64,000 bases of DNA from CAVROP01 sp050012175 (GTDB lineage: Bacteria > Acidobacteriota > Terriglobia > UBA7540), in NCBI GenBank assembly GCA_050012175.1, contig JBEKHR010000024.1, positions 1 through 64,000 on the forward strand, given 5' to 3'. Below are positions 49,076 to 57,608 of the stretch, piece after piece. Under the pieces are notes generated by a model. That model saw only the letters and a program-made list of their open reading frames with translations. It was not told the DNA's origin and made no database searches. The position numbers were made by a program, and so were the translations under genes. Position 1 is the stretch's first letter. Each line of letters begins with the position of its first letter.

Positions 49076-49348
49076 TCACGTTTTCACCGTTCGAGGCAAC
49101 GGTGCGGGGGCGCCGCGCAGCAATCCCTCCGTGCTCAAGTCCTCGTCGATGTCAGGCCAGTGAATGCCATAACCGGCTCCACATGTTCGCCAGTTCTTTC
49201 TCTGCTTTGCCGTGGCGTGCAGAAGCCGAGGGTACCATGCGAGTGGCGCGCTGATGGTACGCCCGTCCATCAGGGTCACTCGCAGTTCGTCTTCGGTGAA
49301 CCGCACGTCAGCTACGCGCTCGTCGGCGTTAATCGCCAAAATACCCAT
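49076..49348 (-). CDS. DUF2442 family protein
   Basis: A 90-residue protein starts MGILAINADERVADVRFTEDELRVTLMDGRTISAPLAWYPRLLHAT. The DGRTISAPLxWYPRLLxA block is the DUF2442 signature, followed by the usual GxGxGIHWPDIDEDLSTEGLL. Function unknown. It overlaps the DUF4160 gene by 20 bp, and this pair recurs widely as a putative toxin-antitoxin-like or mobile module. The C-terminal 15 residues are proline-rich and may be unstructured. Confidence 0.85.
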   Translation of the reverse strand: MGILAINADERVADVRFTEDELRVTLMDGRTISAPLAWYPRLLHATAKQRKNWRTCGAGYGIHWPDIDEDLSTEGLLRGAPAPLPRTVKT

Positions 49349-49565
49349 ACCACGCCTCCAACAATCCCGTCTGATGGTCCTCGACGAGTCCTTGCAGTTT
49401 CCTCAACTCCCTCGCACTAAAGCCAAGATTACGCGCCAAGCTCACCGGCTGCAACCAGAACTTTGCCGAAAAGTTCTCCCGATCCACATGGACATGAGGC
49501 GGCTCCGCCATATCGTGACTAACAAAGTATATCCGGTAAGGACCGGTCCTGAGAACCGTCGGCAT
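49329..49565 (-). CDS. DUF4160 family protein
   Basis: A 78-residue protein: MPTVLRTGPYRIYFVSHDMAEPPHVHVDRENFSAKFWLQPVSLARNLGFSARELRKLQGLVEDHQTGLLEAWYGYFG. The GPYRIYFxSxDxxEPPHVHV opening and the C-terminal helical LLEAWxGYF are diagnostic for DUF4160. It precedes and overlaps DUF2442. Function unknown. Confidence 0.87.
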   Translation of the reverse strand: MPTVLRTGPYRIYFVSHDMAEPPHVHVDRENFSAKFWLQPVSLARNLGFSARELRKLQGLVEDHQTGLLEAWYGYFGD

Positions 49566-49644
49566 ATCCCGAAACCTGGTTGCCCAGAGGGGCGCTTTAG
49601 GTCTGCGCCCTTTCTTCAGTATATCCCGTTACTATCAAGGGCAA

Positions 49645-49700
49645 CCGACAACTGACAACGGACAACTGACGACTGACAACTGTGGACTGTCGACTGTCGA
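49645..49700. repeat. Word repeat (GACAACTGAC / GACTGTCGACT)
   Basis: CAACTGACAACGGACAACTG words pass into CTGTGGACTGTCGACTGTCG, just downstream of the S9 peptidase stop. Same word families as 46108-46165 and 8138-8236. Confidence 0.5.
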
Positions 49701-49707
49701 CTCGCAT

Positions 49708-51738
49708 TCACTTCACATACTTATCCAGCCACTCGAGCACCGTCTTATACCAGAGCTGGCTATTCTGTGGCTTCAGCACCCAGTGGCCTTCGTCGGGGAG
49801 GTAGAGCAGCCGCGAGGGCACGCCGCGCCGTTGCAATGATGTGAAGAGTTGAATGGCCTGGCCCTCCGGCACGCGAAAGTCGAGAGCGCCCTGGACAAGC
49901 AGCATAGGCGTCTGAATGTTCTGCACGTGGTTCGAAGCCGAGGATTTTTCGTAGGCTTCCCGCTTCGTCCAGGGCGGCCCCTGGTGTTCCCACTCATCGA
50001 ACCAGATTTCCTCGGTTTCACCGTACATACTGCGTGAGTCGTAGACGCCGTCGTGAGACACCAGCGCCTTGAAGCGGTTTGTATGTCCGGCGATCCAGTT
50101 GATCATGTACCCGCCAAAGGAGGCGCCCGCCGCGCCGATGCGAGTCTTATCGACGTAGGGCAGCGATTCGAGGTAGTCCGTTGCCTTCATCACGTCTTGG
50201 TAGCAGGCGCCGCCCCAGTCACCCGAAATCTCCTCCACGAATTTCTGGCCGTATCCGGTGGAGCCGTGGAAATTGGTCATTATCACCACGTAGCCGCGCG
50301 AGGCGAACATTTGGGCATTCCAGCGGTAGCTCCAGGCGTCGTCCCAGGCGCTTTGCGGTCCGCCATGAACCAGGACGATAGCGGGGTATTTCTTATTGGC
50401 GTCGAATGCCGGCGGCTTGACAAGCAGACTTTGAATTTCCGCCCCCAGCGCTCCCTGGGTGGCTACGGATTCGGCGGGGTTCAGGTCGAGTTCGGCGAGG
50501 AGTGCCGCATTCGCACTGGTCAGTGGCACGGGCGTTCCGCCGGATGCAGGGACGCGAAAGATCTCGGCAGGTTGCGTCAGGCTGCTGCGGGTCAGCACCA
50601 GTGAATTGCCGTCTGGGGCGACCTGTACATCATCGTTCATTCCACCCAGAACTTTCTCGACCTTGGGCTTGCTGACGGAAGTCTTGAAGACGGGCTGCTG
50701 AGCATGTTCGGGAGCCGTGAAATATATGTTGTTGCTGTCCGGGGCCCACGCGAAACTCGACACCCATTCATCAAAGCCTGTGGTTAGGTCCTTGATGCTT
50801 CCGGTTTGCCGGTCGTAAACGCGCAGGCGCAGCAGGTCGGATTCATAGCCATCGCGCGCCTGGGAGGTGTAGGCGATATAGCGCCCGTCAGGTGAGTACT
50901 GCGGTGAAGCATCGGACCCGGGATTATCTTTGGTGATGTTCCTTGCTTCACCACCTTGGGCGCTGACGAGGAAGAGATCGTTGTTGGTGGTCCAGGCGAT
51001 GCGTGAGCCGCCCGAGCGGTTGGAGGTGAAGCAGACCTCCGTCCCATCCGGCGAAATGTCGTAACCATCGGGCGCGCCGAGGAACCAGGTGGGAGAGTCC
51101 ACCGCGCCCGGCGTCAAGTCGCGCGGCGTCCCGCCCTGGGCAGAGACAACGAATAAGTGGGCGTACTTGCCCTCGCGCCAGGCATCCCAATGCCGGAACA
51201 AAAGCTCGTCAATGATCCGCGCTTTCATTTTGCTCTTTTCAGCTTCTTCCAGGCGCTTCTTGTTGCACGCATCGTCCGTGCAGTCGGGATAGACCTGGGA
51301 CGTGAACAGCACCGCATCGCCCTTTCTTGCCCAGGTCACGCCGTCCGCTTCGGTCGAGATGCTTGTGAGCTGGCTCGCCTCACCGCCATGGACGGGAATG
51401 ATCCACACCTGCGCCTTGCCGCCGCGTGCCGATATGAACGCGATGGATTCGCCGTCCGGCGACCAACGCGGCCGCGAATCGGACCCGGTGCCGGTGGTCA
51501 GTTGCTTCGGCTCACCGCCTTCGGCGCGAACGAGCCAGATATGTTTGACGACTTTATTGGCCTCGAAATCGACCGCACCCTGCACGTAGGCGATCCAGCG
51601 CCCGTCAGGAGAAACTTGTGGATCGGAAATTCTTTGCACCTTCATCAAATCGTCGAAAGTCATTGGCCGTTTAGCTTCTGCCACATTGCCCCCTAATACC
51701 AGAAACAGAGTTACACCCATCATCAGGAATGTTTTCAT
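49708..51738 (-). CDS. S9 family peptidase (prolyl oligopeptidase / acylaminoacyl-peptidase type), exported
   Basis: A 676-residue protein begins with a signal peptide (MKTFLMMGVTLFLVLGGNVAEAKRP). Residues about 30-400 form a TolB/WD40-like propeller with repeats such as SPDGRWIAYVQG, SPDGESIAFISARGG and SPDGRYIAYTSQARDG. The C-terminal alpha/beta-hydrolase domain has the nucleophile in GAAGASFGGYMINWI (about residue 543), with Asp and His expected near LLVQGALDFRVP and LPDEGHWVLKP. Peptides rather than whole proteins are the usual substrates. Complete in length. Start follows CCCCAAATGAAC context weakly. Confidence 0.92.
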   Translation of the reverse strand: MKTFLMMGVTLFLVLGGNVAEAKRPMTFDDLMKVQRISDPQVSPDGRWIAYVQGAVDFEANKVVKHIWLVRAEGGEPKQLTTGTGSDSRPRWSPDGESIAFISARGGKAQVWIIPVHGGEASQLTSISTEADGVTWARKGDAVLFTSQVYPDCTDDACNKKRLEEAEKSKMKARIIDELLFRHWDAWREGKYAHLFVVSAQGGTPRDLTPGAVDSPTWFLGAPDGYDISPDGTEVCFTSNRSGGSRIAWTTNNDLFLVSAQGGEARNITKDNPGSDASPQYSPDGRYIAYTSQARDGYESDLLRLRVYDRQTGSIKDLTTGFDEWVSSFAWAPDSNNIYFTAPEHAQQPVFKTSVSKPKVEKVLGGMNDDVQVAPDGNSLVLTRSSLTQPAEIFRVPASGGTPVPLTSANAALLAELDLNPAESVATQGALGAEIQSLLVKPPAFDANKKYPAIVLVHGGPQSAWDDAWSYRWNAQMFASRGYVVIMTNFHGSTGYGQKFVEEISGDWGGACYQDVMKATDYLESLPYVDKTRIGAAGASFGGYMINWIAGHTNRFKALVSHDGVYDSRSMYGETEEIWFDEWEHQGPPWTKREAYEKSSASNHVQNIQTPMLLVQGALDFRVPEGQAIQLFTSLQRRGVPSRLLYLPDEGHWVLKPQNSQLWYKTVLEWLDKYVK

Positions 51739-51785
51739 TTAAGTGCCCCCAAATGAACATTTCGATTTCGTTTTCTTGGTTTGCA

Positions 51786-52877
51786 TCAGCGCTTAATCCT
51801 TGCTGAGCCCCCCTTCATCACGTGCTTCACTTCATCCCACGTCACCATGCTGGTGTCGCCGCGCGTGCTTTGCAACAGGGCTCCATGGGCGGCGCCCAGA
51901 TTGACGGCGTCCTGCGGTGGCATGCCCGCCAGGAAGCCGTAAATGACGCCGCTGCAAAAGCCGTCGCCGCCACCCACCCGGTCCTCGATCTCCAGTCCTT
52001 CATAGCGCGTGGACTGATAAAAGCTTCCATCGTAGTAAAGAATCGCCGACCAATTGTTGACCAGCCCGCTGACCACCTCGCGCAATGTTGTCCCGACGGC
52101 GTGAATGTGCGGATGCTTCTCGACCACGCGTGAGACCATGCTTTTATAGCCTTCCACGGGAAGCTTTTTGAGCGATTCGTCCACGCCTTCAACCCGGAAC
52201 CCCAGTACCTTTTGGAAGTCTTCCTCGTTTCCGATCAAGACGTCGATGAAGGGGACCAACTCGCTGGTGACTGCAATCGCTTTCTTACTGGACCAGAGTT
52301 TGCTGCGAAAGTTCAAGTCGTAGCTGACAACCGTGCCGGCTTCGTGGGCAGCCCGCATCGCTTCCTTTACGACCGCTGCGGAAGAATCGCTGAGGGCGGT
52401 GCAGATCCCGCCGGTATGAAACCACCGAACACCGCGTCCGTTGAAGATTTGCTCCCAATCGATATCGCCGGGCTTGATGTGAGCCGCAGCGGAGTGGCCG
52501 CGATCGTACAAGGTTACGCTGCCCCGAACCCCGATGCCCACTTCCGTAAAGTTCAACCCGATGCGGTCCCCCTTGCCGACGCCGTCATAGGGCGCCCAGA
52601 CCACGTGGCTGAGGTCCATGCCGGAAGTCCGCGCGTGGTTGCGAATGAACCAACCCAAGGGATTATCGACCAGGCGCGAGACCCACGCAGTTCGCAAGCC
52701 TAACCGGCTCAGGGCGTAGCTGACGTTGTACTCTCCACCGCCCGCCCAGGCCTCGAAAACGGGTGTGAGTTCAATTCGCTGGTGCCCTGGCGGGCTAAGG
52801 CGAATCATACATTCGCCAAAGCTCAGCACGTCCAGTTGGCAATCCGTTGTGGAACGAAGTTGCAAGGGCATGGGCAA
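51786..52877 (-). CDS. PfkB-family sugar kinase (2-keto-3-deoxygluconate kinase-like)
   Basis: A 363-residue ribokinase-fold enzyme. EAWAGGGEYNVSYALSRLGLRTAWVSRL is the first PfkB motif, and DRVGGGDGFCSGVIYGFL is the second, with GGGD in place of the usual GAGD anion-hole motif. VTLYDRGHSAAAHIKPGDIDW and WFHTGGICTALS resemble KDG kinases. Phosphorylation of 2-dehydro-3-deoxygluconate would feed an Entner-Doudoroff-type route, but no KDPG aldolase is nearby. The N-terminus up to about residue 12 is uncertain. Confidence 0.83.
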   Translation of the reverse strand: MPMPLQLRSTTDCQLDVLSFGECMIRLSPPGHQRIELTPVFEAWAGGGEYNVSYALSRLGLRTAWVSRLVDNPLGWFIRNHARTSGMDLSHVVWAPYDGVGKGDRIGLNFTEVGIGVRGSVTLYDRGHSAAAHIKPGDIDWEQIFNGRGVRWFHTGGICTALSDSSAAVVKEAMRAAHEAGTVVSYDLNFRSKLWSSKKAIAVTSELVPFIDVLIGNEEDFQKVLGFRVEGVDESLKKLPVEGYKSMVSRVVEKHPHIHAVGTTLREVVSGLVNNWSAILYYDGSFYQSTRYEGLEIEDRVGGGDGFCSGVIYGFLAGMPPQDAVNLGAAHGALLQSTRGDTSMVTWDEVKHVMKGGSARIKR

Positions 52878-53010
52878 ACCTCCGGAAAATGGATGGACAT
52901 ACGATGGCTCACTGCGGCAAGGTAGTCCGCATAATGACGAAACATCTTAACGCAAAAGCCAGAGGACGGGTAGGGTCGGACTAGTGAGAATAGTTCAGGA
53001 GTTGAAACCA

Positions 53011-53229
53011 ATGTCGACGGTCAGGGAACTCTCCATCGAGGAACTTAAGGCTCTTATTGGAGAAGTTGTAGAGGAGAAGCTGCGTGAAATGTTAGGAGAT
53101 CCTGGCGAAGGCTTGGCCCTACGTCCCGACATTCAAGAACGGCTGGTCAAGAGCTTGAACCAACCAAAAGAATCTCGCCAAACCGTCTCTGCCGCCGGGG
53201 TTGCCCGCCGTCTGGGGCTGGACTGGTAA
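53011..53229 (+). CDS. Putative antitoxin, 72 residues
   Basis: The protein starts MSTVRELSIEELKALIGEVVEEKLREML and ends KESRQTVSAAGVARRLGLDW. It is one long amphipathic helix followed by a polar arm, typical of small antitoxins that neutralise RelE. Its TAA stop shares a base with the ATG of the RelE-like sequence at 53230, the usual antitoxin-toxin coupling. No DNA-binding motif is obvious. Start ATG 53011 was preferred over a GTG at 52984. Confidence 0.65.
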   Translation: MSTVRELSIEELKALIGEVVEEKLREMLGDPGEGLALRPDIQERLVKSLNQPKESRQTVSAAGVARRLGLDW

Positions 53230-53493
53230 ATGTACCAGGTCGAATTCCTCCCGTAAGCCATTAATGACCTGGAGCGTCTCGACCGACCCATTGCACAACG
53301 AGTTGTCAACAAGCTCCGTTGGTTGGCGGAGAACTTTGACTCAATTAGGCGGGAGGCGCTGGCGGGACCTCTGACAGGGCTGAGGAAACTGCGAGTGTGC
53401 GATTATCGGGTAATCTACGAGCCTGATCGAGAGAACAGACTAATCACAGTCCACCTGATCGGCCATCGCAGTGAAATCTATCATCAGCCTTGA
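53230..53493 (+). pseudogene. RelE-like toxin with an in-frame nonsense codon
   Basis: The frame reads MYQVEFLP, TAA (53254-53256), then AINDLERLDRPIAQRVVNKL and a full RelE/ParE body (LAGPLTGLRKLRVCDYRVIYEPDRENRLITVHLIGHRSEIYHQP). The conserved GxxKLRVxDYRVIYE and the final HRSEIY are diagnostic. Without the single stop the protein would be 87 residues, right for RelE. One substitution (for example CAA or AAA to TAA at codon 9) explains it. No good downstream start would restore the first strand, so the toxin is probably dead or made only by readthrough. Confidence 0.8.
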
Positions 53494-53514
53494 GACCGCG
53501 ACCTGTCAGGCGTC

Positions 53515-53680
53515 AGAGGACAGAACGTAAGAGGAAGGGAGAAGTAAGAACGTCATTCAAGATTCAAGATTCAAAATTCAAAATTGTCCCAGCCCCGTTT
53601 TTTCAACGGACCACTGACAACGGACCACTGACAACGGACTACTGACCACTGACCACTGACCACTGGCCACTGGCCACTGA
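53515..53680. repeat. Word-repeat spacer (GGACCACTGACAACGGAC / GACCACTGGCCACTGG)
   Basis: About 165 bp of AGATTCAAGATTCAAAATTC words, then CGGACCACTGACAACGGAC and CTGACCACTGACCACTGG words to 53680, running up to the gnd stop codon. Not coding. Confidence 0.55.
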
Positions 53681-53685
53681 CACCT

Positions 53686-55089
53686 TCACTTGTCCCACTC
53701 CGTGTGGAACTTCCCTTCCTTGTCGATGCGACGGTAGGTATGTGCGCCGAAGTAGTCGCGTTGAGCCTGAAGGAGGTTGGCAGGCAGGCGCTTCGAGCGG
53801 TAGCCGTCGACATAAGCCAGCGTATTGCTCAATGCCGGAATCGGCGTGCCCAAGTCGGTTGCCGTCCGCACAACCCTGCGCAGACTGCCGCCTGTTTTGT
53901 TCAGCAATTTGCGGAAATACGGAGCCAGCATCAAGTTTTTCAAGTCAGGCTGGGACTGGAAAGCGGCGCGGATGGGATCGAGCAGCTTGGCGCGAATGAT
54001 GCATCCGCCCTTCCAGATGCGCGCGATTTCATCGAACTTCAAGCTGTACTTGTACTCTTGCGAAGCGATCCGCAGTTGCTCAAAACCTTGCGTGTAGCAG
54101 CCGATGACCGCGATCTTATAGGCCGCGCGCACGCGGGTGATGAGCTGCTTCTTATCGCCGGAGAACTTTTTGCTCGGGCCGCGCAGAATCTCGGATGCCG
54201 CAATGCGCTCCTCTTTAGCTCCCGAGATGATTCGCGCGATCACGGCAGCCGTCAGAGTTGGGACGGGTGCGCCCAAATCCAGGGCATCCTGCGCGGTCCA
54301 TTTGCCGGTACCCTTCTGCCCGGCGGTATCCAGAACGAGGTCCACGAGCGGTTGGTTGGTTTCGGGGTCGATCTTTCCGAGGACGACGATACTGATCTCC
54401 AGAAGGAAGGAGCCCAGGTCGCCACTGTTCCACTCCGCGAAGATGTCGCGAATCTCCGGCCCGGAAAGCCCGAGAACATTCTTGAAGACGTCATAAGCTT
54501 CGCAGATGGTCTGCATGATGCCATACTCAATGCCGTTGTGGACCATCTTCACGTAGTGGCCCGCGCCGCCGGGCCCTAGATAGGTGCAGCAAGCGCCGTC
54601 GCTGGTCTGGGCGGCCATCCTTGTCAGAAGAGGTTCAAGGTGGCGATAAGACTCTTCGAACCCACCCGGCATCAGGGACGGGCCGTGCAAGGCGCCTTCT
54701 TCCCCGCCACTAACGCCCATGCCAAAGAAGCGCAGACCGGAGGCTTCCAGTTCCCGCGCGCGCCGCTCCGTGTCCTTGAAGTAAGAGTTGCCGCCGTCGA
54801 TCAGGATGTCCTCAGGGGTCAAGTAAGGCTTCAGAGTCTCAATGACGGAATCAACCGGCTTGCCGGCCGGAACCATCATCCAGATGCGGCGAGGCGTTTC
54901 CAGTACCGCCACGAATTCCTGCCATGACCGAGTGGTCTGAATCTTGCCCCCGGTTTCCTCCCTGACCTTGTGCGATTTCTCCATGTCCAGGTCGAAACCC
55001 GCCACCGAAAAGCCTTTGCTGTGGGCATTGAGACCCAGGTTTTTTCCCATCACGCCAAGCCCGATAATTCCAAGATGTCGTTTGTCCAC
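53686..55089 (-). CDS. gnd: 6-phosphogluconate dehydrogenase, decarboxylating
   Basis: A 467-residue enzyme of the oxidative pentose-phosphate pathway converts 6-phosphogluconate to ribulose-5-phosphate and CO2 with NADP+. NADP-binding GLGVMGKNLGLNAHSKGF is at the N-terminus; FGMGVSGGEEGALHGPSLMPGG (about residue 122), VKMVHNGIEYGIMQTICEAYDV (about 183) and KGTGKWTAQDALDLGAPVPTLTAAV are intact. The C-terminal helical domain ends near HTYRRIDKEGKFHTEW. Length fits the long (about 470) type. It is divergent from tkt across a 283-bp spacer with a structured leader, so the two may share control. Confidence 0.97.
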   Translation of the reverse strand: MDKRHLGIIGLGVMGKNLGLNAHSKGFSVAGFDLDMEKSHKVREETGGKIQTTRSWQEFVAVLETPRRIWMMVPAGKPVDSVIETLKPYLTPEDILIDGGNSYFKDTERRARELEASGLRFFGMGVSGGEEGALHGPSLMPGGFEESYRHLEPLLTRMAAQTSDGACCTYLGPGGAGHYVKMVHNGIEYGIMQTICEAYDVFKNVLGLSGPEIRDIFAEWNSGDLGSFLLEISIVVLGKIDPETNQPLVDLVLDTAGQKGTGKWTAQDALDLGAPVPTLTAAVIARIISGAKEERIAASEILRGPSKKFSGDKKQLITRVRAAYKIAVIGCYTQGFEQLRIASQEYKYSLKFDEIARIWKGGCIIRAKLLDPIRAAFQSQPDLKNLMLAPYFRKLLNKTGGSLRRVVRTATDLGTPIPALSNTLAYVDGYRSKRLPANLLQAQRDYFGAHTYRRIDKEGKFHTEWDK

Positions 55090-55230
55090 GGTCGCCTCCT
55101 GAAATGCAAACTGTAAGAATCAAGGATATCAAAACCTGTGCCTTGGAGCGCGGCATGGTTAAGACAAGTCAAAAGTCGAAGGTCGAATGTCAAAATCTCG
55201 TTCAGGGTGTCCAGCCCTATCGCAAAGTTA

Positions 55231-55236
55231 TATAAT
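55231..55236 (+). promoter_or_regulatory. Candidate -10 box for tkt
   Basis: TATAAT at 55231-55236, preceded by AGTTA, lies 137 bp upstream of the tkt start. The corresponding -35 position (TGTCCA) is poor, so an activator or an upstream element is possible. Transcription from here would include the structured leader at 55248-55342. Confidence 0.4.
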
Positions 55237-55247
55237 GGACGTTCACC

Positions 55248-55342
55248 CTGAGTCCAACCGAATGATCCTGGCATCTAAACATATTGCAGGGCAGCGAACA
55301 GGCCTTGAGGTTTAGATTGTTCTTGGGCGGGGTTGGACTCAG
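55248..55342 (+). ncRNA. Three-tiered stem-loop in the tkt leader
   Basis: Nested complementary segments: CTGAGTCCAACC (55248-55259) with GGTTGGACTCAG (55331-55342); ATCTAAAC (55273-55280) with GTTTAGAT (55310-55317); CAGGGC (55287-55292) with GCCTTG (55302-55307, one G-U pair). These form a roughly 95-nt hairpin 12 nt downstream of a TATAAT and 15 nt upstream of an AGGAGG ribosome-binding site. That location fits a cis-regulatory RNA. A protein-binding DNA palindrome or a small mobile repeat is the alternative. I do not recognise a known riboswitch class. Confidence 0.5.
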
Positions 55343-55372
55343 CTTTATTCATTAATCAGGAGGACTAATCCC

Positions 55373-57439
55373 TTGGAGGGTAATGCCGCGGTGAGCCCAG
55401 AAAGCAAGTCATTCGACCAAACGCAACTCGATCAACTGTGTATTAACACCATTCGGTTTCTTGCCGTAGATGGAGTCCAGAAGGCAAACTCCGGCCATCC
55501 CGGAATGCCGATGGGCGCCGCGCCCATGGCCTACGTACTCTGGACGCGTTTCATGCGCTACGATCCCCTCAAACCTGGTTGGCCCAATCGGGACCGGTTC
55601 GTCCTTTCCGCCGGGCACGGCTCGATGCTTTTGTACAGCCTTCTTCACTTGACCGGATATGACGTCCCGCTCTCCGAGCTTCAGCAGTTCCGCCAATGGG
55701 GAAGCAAGACACCTGGCCATCCCGAATACAGACTGGCTGACGGCATTGAGACCACTACCGGGCCTTTGGGCCAGGGATTCGGGACCGGTGTAGGCATGGC
55801 CGTTGCAGAAAAGTACCTCGCGGCGCATTTTAACCGCCCTGGGCACGAAATCTTAAATTACAAGATTTATGGCATCGTCAGCGATGGCGATTTGATGGAA
55901 GGGGTTGCGTCGGAGGCGGCTTCGCTGGCCGGCCACCTGGGGCTCAACAACATCATCTACTTCTATGATGACAACCACATCTCGATTGAAGGCTCGACGC
56001 ACCTGGCGTTCACTGAGGATCGTGCCACGCGTTTCGAGGCCTACGGCTGGTTCGTGCAGAAGTTAGCGGACGGCAACGATATGGAGGCGATTGATGGCGC
56101 GATTCGTGCGGCGCAGGCAGAAAAGGAGCGGCCCTCCATCATCATGATCCGAACGCACATCGGCTATGGCAGCCCCAACAAGCAGGACACGGCGGAGGCG
56201 CATGGCAGTCCGTTGGGTGAAGAAGAGGTGAAGTTGACCAAGCAGAATTTGGGCTGGCCGCTGGAGCCGAAGTTCTACATCCCCGAGGAAGCGCTTGCCC
56301 ACTTCCGCAAAGCCATCGAGCGTGGTGAGAAGGCTGAAGCTGAATGGCAAACGCGACTTGCCGAGTACCGAAAGGCTCATCCCGCTCTCGCGGCGGAATG
56401 GGATCGCTTCGTCAAGGGTGAGGTCCCCGAGGGTTGGACCGCCAAGCTTCCCACATTCAGTTCTGCTGAAAAACCCATGGCTACCCGCCAAGCTTCTGGG
56501 AAAGTCCTGAATGCCATCTCGCCTATCCTGCCCACGCTCTTGGGCGGGTCGGCGGATCTTGCTCCCTCGACGAATACGCTGATCAAGGGTGAAGGAGACT
56601 TTAGCAGGGGTAACTATGGCGCGCGCAATTTCCACTTTGGGGTGCGCGAACATGGCATGGGCGCAATCATCAATGGCATGGCGCTCAGCGGGCTTATTCC
56701 TTATGGCGCAACGTTCTTCATCTTCTCAGATTATCTGCGGCCCACTTTGCGTCTGGCGGCGCTGATGGAAGTTCATTCCATCTTCGTCTTCACCCACGAT
56801 AGCATCTTCCTCGGCGAAGACGGGCCCACTCACCAGCCGATTGAACAACTGCCGGCGTTACGTGCCATCCCTAACCTGAGCGTGATTCGGCCTGCCGACG
56901 CGAACGAGACGGTGGTGGCATGGCGGGTGGCGATTGAGCGACGCGGTGGACCGGTGGCGCTGTGCCTGACCCGTCAAGCCCTGCCCATCATCGATCGCAG
57001 CAAATATGGTGCCGCGGAAAGCCTGGCAAAAGGAGCATATGTGTTGGCGGACGCCAATGGGAAGACTCCGGAGATCATCCTGATTGCTTCAGGCTCCGAG
57101 GTGGCCCCGGCTCTTGAGGCTCACGAAAAGCTGACGGGAGAGGGAGTTGCAGCGCGGCTGGTGAGCATGCCCTCGTGGGACCTTTTCGAGAAACAGCCGC
57201 AATCGTATCGCGACGAGGTTCTGCTGCCCGACGTGACGGCGCGGCTGGCCATTGAGGCTGCCTCGCCGTTCGGTTGGGAGCGCTATGTCGGAACAAAGGG
57301 CGATGTAATCGGCATGAAGCGGTTTGGGGCGTCTGCTCCAGCTAAGGTGCTGGCGGAGAAATTCGGATTTACGGCGGCAAATATTGTGCGGCGCGCCCAT
57401 GAGTTGCTGGGCCGCAGAGTGGTGACGAGTGACGAGTGA
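55373..57439 (+). CDS. tkt: Transketolase
   Basis: A 688-residue thiamine-diphosphate enzyme that transfers two-carbon units in the non-oxidative pentose-phosphate pathway. TTG start at 55373, AGGAGG at 55358-55363. Motifs: SGHPGMPMGAAPMAYVLW, DRFVLSAGHGSMLLYSLLHLTGYD, TGPLGQGFGTGVGMAVAEKYL, the ThDP-binding GDGDLMEG-type region (SDGDLMEGVASEAASLAGHLGLNNIIYFYDDN), and ATFFIFSDYLRPTLRLAALME with HDSIFLGEDGPTHQPIEQL in the pyrimidine domain. A GTG at 55391 is an alternative start. It leads tkt-(tal-pgi)-zwf-opcA. Confidence 0.97.
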   Translation: MEGNAAVSPESKSFDQTQLDQLCINTIRFLAVDGVQKANSGHPGMPMGAAPMAYVLWTRFMRYDPLKPGWPNRDRFVLSAGHGSMLLYSLLHLTGYDVPLSELQQFRQWGSKTPGHPEYRLADGIETTTGPLGQGFGTGVGMAVAEKYLAAHFNRPGHEILNYKIYGIVSDGDLMEGVASEAASLAGHLGLNNIIYFYDDNHISIEGSTHLAFTEDRATRFEAYGWFVQKLADGNDMEAIDGAIRAAQAEKERPSIIMIRTHIGYGSPNKQDTAEAHGSPLGEEEVKLTKQNLGWPLEPKFYIPEEALAHFRKAIERGEKAEAEWQTRLAEYRKAHPALAAEWDRFVKGEVPEGWTAKLPTFSSAEKPMATRQASGKVLNAISPILPTLLGGSADLAPSTNTLIKGEGDFSRGNYGARNFHFGVREHGMGAIINGMALSGLIPYGATFFIFSDYLRPTLRLAALMEVHSIFVFTHDSIFLGEDGPTHQPIEQLPALRAIPNLSVIRPADANETVVAWRVAIERRGGPVALCLTRQALPIIDRSKYGAAESLAKGAYVLADANGKTPEIILIASGSEVAPALEAHEKLTGEGVAARLVSMPSWDLFEKQPQSYRDEVLLPDVTARLAIEAASPFGWERYVGTKGDVIGMKRFGASAPAKVLAEKFGFTAANIVRRAHELLGRRVVTSDE

Positions 57440-57608
57440 CGAGTGACAAGTGACGAGCAGAAAGCAAGGAGACGGAAGGCAGAAGAATGGGGGCAAGGTG
57501 CTGGCTGCTGGGGCGATTCAGAATTCACCATTCATAATTAGGAATTAACTTGGCCCCCAGTCCCTTTTTCGAGGTGGTCTCCCCCCAACGAGGCAGAGAG
57601 GAAATTCT

